From contig CP136068.1 of NCBI GenBank assembly GCA_032622095.1, positions 47,978,443-48,042,442 of the forward strand: a stretch of 64,000 nt of DNA, written 5' to 3'. Below, piece by piece: positions 12,301 through 24,300 of the stretch (position 1 is the first letter of the stretch; each line of letters begins with the position of its first letter). This DNA is from Siphonodentalium dalli (taxonomy: Eukaryota; Mollusca; Scaphopoda; Gadilida; Siphonodentaliidae). The translations under genes and the position numbers were made by a program. The notes under the pieces were generated by a model, which worked only from the letters and a program-made list of their open reading frames with translations, searched no databases and had not been told where the DNA came from.

Positions 12301-15300
12301 CAACCATAGACACAGAGCACAGAGCTTCATAGTAAAATATACGTAAAATATATTAAAACAAGAAAAACAAAGGTTACCGCCGGTGTTGTCTGATCCATGT
12401 ATATGGATGACATACATGTAATAGAAGTATTTGAATTGCACTTATAAAAAAAATGAATATTTTAAATGGTTCCTTGGCAAGTACATAATACCTGAATAAG
12501 TGACAATGCAATGATTTACTGAGCTCATCTAACTTACGAAGATTACATGATTATGGGCACTCATTTTAGAAGTCACGCCAGAATACAAATATTTAGTACT
12601 TTTTTCGTACCAGTCGCTGTGTTTCCAACGGTGAACCTGATCCTCTTTGTTGGGTTCTCTGAGATGATATCATAAAGTTCTTCCATATTTGTCGGTCTGT
12701 ACCACTGGGCGTCAGCCAATATTATGTGTATAGTTTCTGGTTTACGACATCGATCTCGATCGCAGGACGTCGTTAAACATCCATTCAAGGTTAGTCCAAC
12801 ATCCTATAGTATATAGGAAAGAACATCCATACATTATTGCATCGAATATGATCACATGTAATGGGTTAGTAGTTAACCATTACATGTCTGGAGCTTCATG
12901 ATATTTTGCGGGGAAAACACCCTGTGCAAATGCATTATCTTACATGTGCGAGTCGCCCATAAGGCGCCTCGGATATATAAGAGAATGCATCAGTCTAATA
13001 TTATTTACCTTGTTGTAAGCCAGTGTATTCTCTTATATATGTTAGGGAGACTCGCGCATATAAGGGAATGCACTGGCACACGATCTTCAATTCTACAGCA
13101 GCGCAGCTCCTCTCGTCGTGAAAATGTTAAACCAAGTTAATTGCATAACAACTATACGGACCAGCTATTAAAGGGAAACTATACTCCATTTTCAATAAAT
13201 TCCCGGTAATAAGATATAATGTCGATAATATAATGAAAAATAAGTAATTGTAGTCGAAGATGTATTCTGTAAACGTTCAGGTTATTAGGTTACCTTAAAA
13301 TGAAAGTTAATAATTTAATATAAATCTAATTTATAACTGGAGCCATAAATTAAATTACGAATTTCCGTGTACAAGACGTAATCCAACTAATTGACGGACA
13401 GTGCAGGATTTGTCAACGCGTGGCACATATGGTCGTTGTGTTGATACGGAGCGTAAACTCAAACAACTCACTAACTACTGACTTTACATAACTTATATGG
13501 GTATATCGGACTATAGTAGGGATATAATATAACATTTATTTTCTTACATTTGCTCGAAAACTGTATACAAACTACTCGACAGCAACTTTTATTTTCGCAT
13601 TCCGGCTAATCTGCCATCAGTACCATTACTTTGTGCTCAACAGACTTTCAAATAATGGAAATCTGGTTACCTTATGCTATGACTCAAAGAATAGAACTCA
13701 AGACTGTTATCTTGCTATGCAGGATTTCTTTTTTCACCATCTCTCTCATTATGTGTTCTACCATATACACATTAATTTATTCAATTTACTTGTTTTATTA
13801 TAACTCACTGTACCTATACCTGTTCAGTAATGACCTAATTGTAACCGAGCCAACACCACCCAAAACGGATTAACAAATACATGGGAAAGCCTACCCTCCG
13901 CCTTACAAACGTTAATAATTCCCAACAACATGATCCTGGATAACTACTACCGCTCGAGGGTAGGCACATTCTATTCCCGCGCGCGGTATGCGAAACGTAA
14001 AGAGCGCTTTTACTCGCATTCATCGAAATTACTTCTCCATTTCTTAAAACTAGTAATTAAAGGCACAAACCAAATCAAAGCCGTACGCATACTACGTATC
14101 ATGTCGATTGTGAACTATACTAACATATCAATGCACCATGCTAAATTTAAAAGAACTGGAAATCCAATAAACACACCCAGATATACGAACATAACTGGAA
14201 TACCAGCATGGCTCAGACAGCTGTTAATAATATCTGGCAACATTTTACCTAATCCTGGGCCTCAGCTTGATTCGGAGTTATCTATTTTCCACTTAAATGT
14301 GCAGAGCATAATCCCAAAACTTGACGTTCTCTCTACAGAGATACACAATTTCGATGTGTGTGGTTTTACGGAGTCCTGGCTAGGAGAAAAAACTGACCAA
14401 AATGACCTATTCATAAGAGGTTTCCACAAACCCGAACGAACAGATAGAAAAACTGACACAGTCGGAGATGGTGTCATCGTTTATGTTAAAAATAACTTTG
14501 CATTTAAACGAAGAGCGGACTTAGAGAACATAACTTTAGAAAAAATATGGATCGAAATCTCAATGAATGGCACAAACGTGTTAGTCGGTACATTTTATCG
14601 CCCGCCAAATACCCAATGCTGGAAAGACATCGAAGGAAATATTAGTGATGTAGCTAATGCTCATCCATTTCATAAATAGTGATATGTGGTGATCTGAATG
14701 AAAATCAATTCAATCTCGCAAAGACAAAAGTATCCTCTATATGTACCCAGTTCACTCTTGATCAAGTTATCAAAGACTCGACAAATTTCACTGAATATTC
14801 AGAAACGCTCATAGACGTAATTCTTATCAATGACAACTGTCTTAAAAAGGAAAGTGGCACACTATAACCCTTTTTCTGTAACTTGATCCGCTACCATGTC
14901 CCCGTCTACGTCAAAATATCTTTATGTGACCCACCCAGACAAGAAAAACATAACAAACGCACTGTCTACCTCTATGATCAAGCAAACTTCACCAGCATAA
15001 ACGAGGAAATACAAACACCGGAATGGGCCAAAACTTTCCGTAATGTAGCAATTGAACATGTTTGTTGTATATTAACTGAAAAAATAACAGAACTTATGCG
15101 TAAATATATTCCACATAGAACAATACCATTTAGCCGAGACGAGCCTGAATGGACGAATCCCCGGATTAAGTATCTAATTAGACAACGAAAAATAATTCAC
15201 CAAACAGCAAAAAGAGTTAATACACCCACCATTTGGACTAAATATCGAAAAGCTCGTAACGTAGTAATATCCGAAGTTAGAACGGCCAAAAGTATTCATC

Positions 15301-18300
15301 TACTAAAAGTACAAGAAATTTTGAAAAATCCCAATACGGCGGACTGCAAGTGGTGGAAAACATTCAATCGCCTCACACCAAATAGCAACGATAATGTACC
15401 TCCCCTGATTTGGCAGGGCAATGTTGTTTCATCAGATGACGAAAAATCCACAGTGCTTAATAATTACTTCTGTAGCATTGCCTATATAGATAGACCCAGT
15501 AAAACCCCAGACATAATCGAAGATGACCCCAATCTTACTATATTGCAAACCATTGAAATTTCGGAATTAGAAGTCTATAACACATTGAAAGAACTTCAGC
15601 CCGACAAGGCTTCTGGTCCCGATCTAATCAGCCCGCGCATGCTGAATAACTGCCTAAGTCTCAGCACGCCCCTCTCACAGATTTTTAATAGTTTTTTGCG
15701 CGAATCATATTTTCCGCCTGAGTGGAAACGAGCAAACGTTGTCCCGATACACAAGAAATGAGATCGTAGTAATCCTGAAAACTATCGCCCAATCTCACTA
15801 CTAAGCTGCTTCAGTAAGTTGTTTGAAAAATGTATTACTAAACACTTCATGACTCACCTCCAGTCGAACAACATTTTAACCAAACATCAGTCAGGATTCG
15901 TGCCGGCCGATTCAACTTCTCAAAAATTATGTGGCATATATGACAATATAAGTGGATCATTAGAACAGGGACACGATGTACGGTTACTATTTTTCGATAT
16001 CAGCAAAGCTTTCGACAAAGTTTGGCACGAAGGCCTACTCTTTAAACTTCATTCTATACGAATCCGCAATAATTTACTGCAATGGTTCAGATCGTATCTA
16101 TATGACCGCCAGCAATGTGTTGTTTTAACCTCTGGCCAATCTGCATGGGGAAAGATAACAGCGGGAGTGCCCCAAGGATAAGTCCTGGGGCCAGTACTAT
16201 ATCTTGTCTTTATCAATGACATAGTTGAAAATATGGCATGTCACATTCGGCTTTTCGCCGACGACACTTCACTCGCACTTGTCATCGACGACACAAACAT
16301 AGGAGCGACTATTTTACAGCATGATATCAATAGACTAGAATCGTGGTCCTCTAAATGGCTTGTCAAGGTTAATGCTCTAAAAACAGAAGCATTGACATGC
16401 ACTCGGAAACGTACGAAGCTTGTTCACCCAACGCTGTTCATGAACCAACAGCCTATTGAAGAAGTAGATACCCATAAACAGAGCAGCTCTCGAAAAATGT
16501 TATTTTACAATGATAAGGTCAATCCTCGAATATTCTTGTGTTGTTTGGGATGGTTGTAGCCACCAAGAATCTGACAACAAGATATACAATACGAGGCAGC
16601 TCGTATTGTGACAGGCGCGACTAGGTCTGTCAGTAATGTATCTCTTCTTAGAGAAACAAGTCGGGAAACCCTTAAATCACGACGGAAAAAACATAAAATA
16701 AAATAATATTATAAAATGATGAAAGGTCAATCACCTATCTATCTCAGAAACCTAGTTCCCCCTACTCACGGACAGATATCACAACGTGAAACTAGACAGT
16801 CTAGCAAGCTTATGGTCCCTAGTTTTGGCTATGACTATTACAAAAAATCATTTCTCCCATCAACAACAATTTTGTGGAACAACCTAGACACGAACAGGGT
16901 AGCCATGGACTCACTGGCAACTTTCTCAAATTCTCTGGAACCAAAACGAAAGATGACCCCTAAATGGTTATATCACGCTAACACGCGTGAAGCGCAAATT
17001 TTGCATGCCCGCCTCAGATTAAACTGTAGCAATCTGAATTACCACAAATATTCTAACTTCATTGCCGACCAACCCATGTGTACCTGTGGTGAAGTAGAGG
17101 ACACAGAACATTATTTAATTGAATGCCAATCATACAATGCATAACGACTGTTATTTATGTACGAAGTATCTGATATATGTAACATTACCACCAATATACT
17201 TCAACATGGTTCTAATGAAGTAGTTCAGAAGTACATTATTCGAACAAAAATATTTAAATAAATCTTGACCACAAACCAAGGACTTCCGCTTGAACCACGC
17301 ACATGCATATCATCTATCATCTAACAGTTATCAAATCGACGCATATCGTCAAAAATCGCGTGAGAAATATAAATATTAATGTTGATGCTATTATATATTC
17401 GTACAAATCCAATCGATAGTGGTGTCGGCTCGGATGCAAACATGCTAGGCCAGAACACAAATTAGTGCAGAAATTAAAAGCAATAGCTTATCATTTACAC
17501 TCCCCACCCCCTCCCTATACTGCATATCAGACTCACACACGTTTGATATGTCACCTCGCACTCTTGTCTATACCGATCTATACTTCGTTCCGCTATACTA
17601 AATCTATTTTCAATCAATTTCTTTCTATTATTCCATAAGAAAAAAAAATCTCATTTTGATATATCTATCGATCCAGCCCACACTGTGAGTAGCTAAGTAA
17701 CATATATACCAACAACGATCTTCTAAAATTAGTATGAACTTAACTACCTATTATTATGTTATCCTTCTCACAGTGTGGGCCTATTCACACGTAATCGGAA
17801 ACGACCCCCATAAGCTTTATGCTTGATGTCGGATCCCCTCCATAAACCCATATTCATGATTCACATTTTGTAACATATATTGTATTGAATTATATGGAAT
17901 AAATGCTGTTTACATCAAAGAATAGAAACCAACAGCAACATTTGAGTACAGTATCCCTTTAAAAACTGAGTAAATATAAACACTTGCTTTCTAATTTAAT
18001 TTCATAGTCGTATCGCTCTCATGGTTGGTTGGTTGGTGTCAGGATTATGGGCAGAGGAAAAAACACGCATAGGATATATTTCATTGCGATATCAGTCTGC
18101 TGTGTGAAGAAACCACCTACCCCAACTGACAAACTTGCCCAGATACACGAATTTGATTACCGTCCCTTAGCTGGAACCACGAATCCGCTTATCGGGGTTC
18201 CGTAGGACTGCTTATAACGGCCTAATGCACGGAGAACTCTACCGTCAGGACCACAGGGGTCCCTAGCTTCTAATAGCAATGACAGTTTGGTCCTTCAATG

Positions 18301-21300
18301 TGTGAGAATACGCATGAGTCGTAAAAGCTTTCTATGTTGACGTTTACTACATTAAGTGTGTATTACTGTTGGAAAGACTAAGATTAAATAGAGGATTACT
18401 CTACTATAGAACACTGTACGTGATATGTCTGAACACAAGTGAGGGTGCTGCAATACTAGTCTCATAAAGTGCGGTTCCCCTTGTTGTGTTGAAATGGGAC
18501 GTCTTTCTGAACCACCAGATGATATCGGATTGTAAGATTGTTGCATGCACGATGTGTTTTGGTCTGAGAGAATCCATATATCTTCCCATTGCTAAGTCTA
18601 TAAACTAGAGACTGACACCGTTAACTAGTCACTGTGTGAAATATGCGTTCGTACTCAAGTTCGAGTTCGTCGTCCAATATTGGTGTGTGTTATTGCTATA
18701 TGTTTACATTTGGGATATATGTTGCTAAGAAACAACACCGCTTTAATTTCTTCGCAAACAGAATTGGAATTTTTTTTTTTTTCATTCAGTAGAAAATAAA
18801 TATGGTTAGATTTCGATACACATCTGAATATTTTCAATCAAAGAATCCTTATCCTACCTCAATGTCGGGAGGATCATTCGCAGCCATCGACTTGAAGGCA
18901 TCCAGAATAGACCGGTAACCTGTAATTTAGAACTAAACTGTAGTCTTCGGTTTGCAATCAGACAGTATAGCTGCATAATCATAACATTGTACCACAAATA
19001 TTTTCCAACTTTTAGAGCAAACCCCATGATGCAATCTAATTAGTCTCTTGTGTCAGTAATATGCTAGTAAAGCGGCTGTACATGCATGTATGACCATGGT
19101 ATAACGATTGGGTATGAATGTTTATTGCACGGCTGTGCCATTTTCCCAAAATGTGTAATGCAAGATATGGACACGAGAACACTCTAATATTCGCCACACA
19201 ACGGGTAAGAGCAAATACATCCTGCAGACGAATATTCTTACACATTTACTCAATGGAGGAAGGTGTACCAATCATACAAATAAAGCGTCCAAATATAGAG
19301 CCCTATAATTTATTCATAAGCTATCAATCCACGGAATACAGTAAAACAATTGGCTGTCACACAGTTTGCAATTACAATTATTTCCCGACAACCTAAATTA
19401 CTTTCCCGCTACATAAATGACAGTGACCACGCCTATACCGCGTGCCTAAAAGTTTAAATGGGAACTGTTCGATACCTCCTATCATTTGACATGAGATTTC
19501 GGTGCTGTATCATAATTCCTTTCGTTAGGACTGTATTGGCAATCACCATGCTAGCTACTAATATTCAATGCACAAGTAACCAGACAAATCAATAACATTG
19601 CACATTTGCAAAGAAATGAAACACGGAAATAAAACTAAGAAGGGATAGTGCCATAGCGTTCGGATATATCCACCCCACGTGCAACTATACAGCCACTTGG
19701 TGCGTGATCAGTTGTGACTAGCGAATCAAAAACGCTGCATTGTTGACGACACTTGATCCATCGATAACTACATGTTTGAGTGAGAGGTATCTCTTTCAAC
19801 TTTAGGCGTCCTTTACGTTGGAAAGAGTATCAATGTTGCACACTCGTTATACTTCCTCATTCAACTAATGGTGGTTCTCCTGTGAAACGACGGATCATAT
19901 TATAAGAAATAACTCTTGTTTCGATTAAGGTTATGAGTTATAACAGAAAAGTTTTCAGACAAATTTTCTATGACGCACGTAATAAAATGTGTCTTCAAAC
20001 TTTTTGGTTATAACTGCATAACCTTAATCGAAACAAGAGTTATTTATTAAATAAACATGTCAAAGAATCTTCTTTTTTTTCGACTAAATTTAGTTAGGAG
20101 AAAACATGGATCCCATACCTGTACACCGACATATCTGCCCATCAAACGAATCTTCGACTTGTTGCTTCGTCAGCGATGGGTTGGCTTCTTTTAGCCTGAA
20201 ACGATATACGCATCGTATATATATACCCTTTTGGCGTAACTTATATTGTCAGCCACATAACCAGTTAACCACACCATAGTGGAATGTCGTTAAAATGAGT
20301 AAAATATAAATTAAATAAATATCAGTTTAACACGAGCGGGCCACTTTCAAAAATGCATTCACAAACAATACATATTTAATATGAGAGTCAACTTTTCAGA
20401 TACCTCCTAACTTCTAATGGCCATAACTCACAAACGCCTGAACCGTTTCTTAAAATTCCGACGATAATCCAGGGTGATAATCTGATGGGAATCTGACTTT
20501 TGAACCGAAATGAATATAATAATAAAATGCAGTGACTCGATGTCGAAAACGTTAGTTTTCGTTAGTTTTTCGCCGATAGTTGCGTCTGAATCGAGATGTA
20601 AGTGTTGAGTGTATTTCAGACTTTATTTTCTATGGAATGGTATGGTCGATTTTTTTTATTTCTCGGCAATGTTAGTAGAATGATACATTCCCAAGATTGG
20701 CGTAGCACCTGCATAATAACTTATCAATTTCACGTACCCGAACAAGTCCTTAATATGTCTTTAACTCGCATATGCATGTACATATCACCTTGACCAATGT
20801 TAGTAATATAATTATGATGAATAGTATACTTACGCATACATATTCATGACCTGTCCCGGCGTACAGTATCCACACTGGCTGCCGTTGTACTCGGCTATCT
20901 TCTCTTGTATCTCGTTGTACCCCTCTCTCTTGTTTCCCAATCCCTCAACTGTCGTGATTTCCCAACCATCGCAAGAGAATAAAGGACAGAGGCACTGAAA
21001 AGAACATGCATACAACAAGATAAACCTGGCTCCGTCATAATGTACACATTTCGCAAAATTAACTACTACTAAGAAATTCGAATAAGGTTCTTCTTCACTA
21101 GAGTTTGTGTTATTTCTATCAGTTGTCGTTTTGTCATAATAGAGACCTTTCGCATCCTCACGTTTACGATTACGAATACGGATAGCTGTTCGTAGTCGTA
21201 AGTCTATCCGTATGGCCAAAAAGTCCTTTCGCAAAACAATTACGCGTAAGAGTTTTGACGAACACGTATGATCATTATTTCGTACCACTTTTACAACTCA

Positions 21301-24300
21301 AAGCGTGTGTTTGGTATACAGTCCCTTAATACTTCACTTATCGTCTCATTTGCAACATTGCGAATTTGCGATAATCATGACCTGTTAATATTGTCAATAA
21401 TTCGACCAGTCACAACGTACGACCCGGGATTCTCGTGATATGTTGTGGCACTACAGGTATACATGCCAGGTCATTATATGTGGTGGAAATACAGTTCGTT
21501 GTCAGCATGGATGACCAGATAGACGTTATACTGATGAGGAAGAGGGGTTCCTGAATTTGGACCTCACATCAACCACGACGCCATCGTTCATGCCCCTTCA
21601 TGTCCGCGATTTGATTTCAATGCGATTTCGGCTTCACCTCTTTGGGTTTAGGAAATCCGACATAAGGTTGGTGAGCTCGCTGATGTGCACCACTTCTGAT
21701 TTGTTATTACCAAATCGAAACAAAGTCGACACGGTAGAAGCGATGTGCACCAAGTTGCTTTTTTGTCAGATATTTGACAAACCGGCAAAATTTCGTCGAA
21801 CAAAATGTTGATAAATAACAGGTTTTGGGCAATTTTATAATATAGTTGACTGTGGTTAGCATTAATGTTGAGCAATTACTCGATTCTGATAACAGAAGCG
21901 GCATCTCAAAAAAATATTGTTGTTGGAATCTGATGATATGGGGACATCTAATCGGATTGATATGAGTACCTTTAAATGCCGCATTTGTGCGTGTTTTTAA
22001 AATTAAAAATAAATGCAAAGAACAAACCTGACAGAGACTGCTGAGCTCTGGTGATGTCGGTGGGTGTGCCAAATATTCTTTTAGTTACGGTTCAGTAGCA
22101 GAAATTACTACTTACCAGTTGAATCGGGATCCAGGGTCGGTTCAGATTACCCAGACAGAGTACTTTATGTAACTTGGAACTCGGTTATGAATTCCATGTA
22201 ATTTTAAAATCGGTTATGAATTCCATGTAATTTTAAATGCCCTGCCGAAAACCGAATATTATTAAATTGAATGAACTATTCAATTCGGGAAAGGGGAAGA
22301 GAACACAAAATCTTTAACTTTTCATTAATAGGGTTATGCCATTCTTTAGGCTCTCCTGAGGACTTCTATAACTGCACATGTTAGGACACCATGCACCATG
22401 GGTTGTTGAATTAAATAATTGTTGAATTTCACTATTTATTGTGTACTATCTTGCACATAATAATCACTCAAAACTCCTCATGCATAGCACACTATAAACT
22501 GTATTTTTGGCGACTGGTTTCATAGTGCACTCCTCTTACTGTAAAGTTTTCTGTCGCAGCCAGCGATGGCTATCCGTTGTGAATAGCGATCTTATTTCAC
22601 GGGAAGCTCGTGATTCACGACGACGAGTACAGTGATTGACAATCTAAACAGCATATCGAGGTCGTAGCTCAATACAACTGGATGGTTTACATGATATACT
22701 ATACAGTCTCGAAAGGAGTAAAGTGATATATTGCAGAAAATAAATTTCAGGTGTTATTTGAGTTTATTAGAAACCATGAAATCGTAACCGTTATTACGGA
22801 TAGTAAAATACGAGAACGATTAGAAAGTACACAAAGGTTGGTGACATAGTACCCTATCCGTATCCGTAATCGTAAACGTGAGTTTTGCGAAAGGTCTCTA
22901 ATATCCGTAGTTACGATTACGGTTTCAAGAGGCCAAACAGGGCACATACGTCTTGCGTGCCATCATCGAGCCTACCATCGAGTATGACCTGATACCGTCA
23001 CAATTAAGGACCAACTAATCACGGCAAAATATAACCCTATAACCTTACTGCGAGTGACATGAAGTTTGAATGGCATTATTATCTCATAAACGGACTCGCA
23101 GAACAAGTTTTTGGACCGTACGAAATATTTAAGACTACATGTATACTATAAGCTATTCGTAATTCTTAGCAGTATTAATTCATTATGCGAAATGGATCCG
23201 GGCCAGGGCCCACTCACAGGGCCCACTCGATCCACAGGGCCCACTCGATCCAGACTGTTTCTGGGACGTGCTAGCCCGGCTTTTGTCAATTGTTTTAGAA
23301 CAGGATGGGTAACTTACATAATGCCTAGATCGCCTTTTATTGGCAAATCCCACATACATGTTGACTTAAACGTACATGAAATGCGTAAAGTGTACATAAT
23401 GTAGTTTGTTTTAGAAAAGCGTCGGAATAAGTATATCATTTGAAAGTTTAGACCGAAACGACTCTTTGTTTGACTAAATCCAATAAAGAGGGGGTGTGCA
23501 TATTTAGTTGAAATATGGTGATAGTTGGAATTGTTTGGTGCCATTTAAAACACGTGCATGTACCTATACGATGACACTGGTATTAGCCATGTTAAATAAT
23601 GTGGTCTACCTAAGTTGAGATGCTGCTGGCAAAACAATGCTGAATACCCCTAAGGCTTGACAAAGACACCATATCCAGGTCCCTGTGCCTGATCAATGGT
23701 GTAACACCTTTGAAAACACTTTGTCCACTTACAGAATTAACGGCGACTGTAGTGCTGCTCCCCACAATCGGATCTGGGCGTTTAACGGCGACTACGCATG
23801 CGCCACAACCACCAATCCTGCACATGTACTTAGTGCCAGTTGATACCCGGTTCTTCCGAAGGAAGTCATTTAGAGTTGTCGCCGAGCTGTATTCATTTCC
23901 CACTAAAATTCATAGACGTTTGTCTATCAGGATAGATGTTATTGCATTACATCACTTTTTAGCGGTTGCGAAAATGTAGGTATGTACTTCCAGTGCTAAA
24001 ACATGAATGAGATAGGAGGTGCGAACACATATTATCCATAATTAATAAACGTTTGCGAATGATGGCGTCAGTGGTTAGACCCAACCCAAGCCTCAGGGTT
24101 GATGTATAAAGTTGAGGTCGACATTTAGAAGTGGAAAAATCATTTAGTTAAAGTTGTATATATAGTTTGAAACTCGATTTTCGACAGCCACCGAAGACCT
24201 TCTATCTTACATACCAATCCTGGCCGCGTTATGTTTTCATGTAGCGAAAATGTCATATATAGCAAGTAATTGAATAATTATGCAGTAAATTACTTGTCCG

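Larger units (their letters stand above)
13930..17264 (+). mobile_element. Decayed CR1/L2-type non-LTR retrotransposon (LINE)
   Basis: An endonuclease/reverse-transcriptase LINE inserted in oxidase intron 6, antisense to the gene. It has NILPNPGP leading into an APE-type endonuclease, then reverse transcriptase with FADD, then a C-terminal C-x-C...H segment. The frame is broken near 14,670, by stops at 14,865, 15,759 and 16,179, and by a deletion near 16,485, so it is inactive. The 3' end is taken at the AAATAAATC run near 17,264; the true 5' end may lie upstream of 13,930. The clade within the CR1/L2 group is not resolved. Confidence 0.88.
20995..23732. other. Oxidase intron 3 with diverged repeats
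   Basis: Holds an inverted pair of repeats (21,130-21,250 and 22,800-22,930, sharing TTTACGATTACG and AGAGACCTTTCGCA in opposite orientation). A segment at 21,790-22,010 aligns directly with 37,955-38,130. A three-unit GGGCCCACTCGATCCA run lies at 23,205-23,255. Confidence 0.6.

Noticed and set aside
13631-13873. Hydrophobic 80-residue ORF just before the LINE
   Set aside because: No domain or start context; probably LINE 5' flank or chance in AT-rich DNA.
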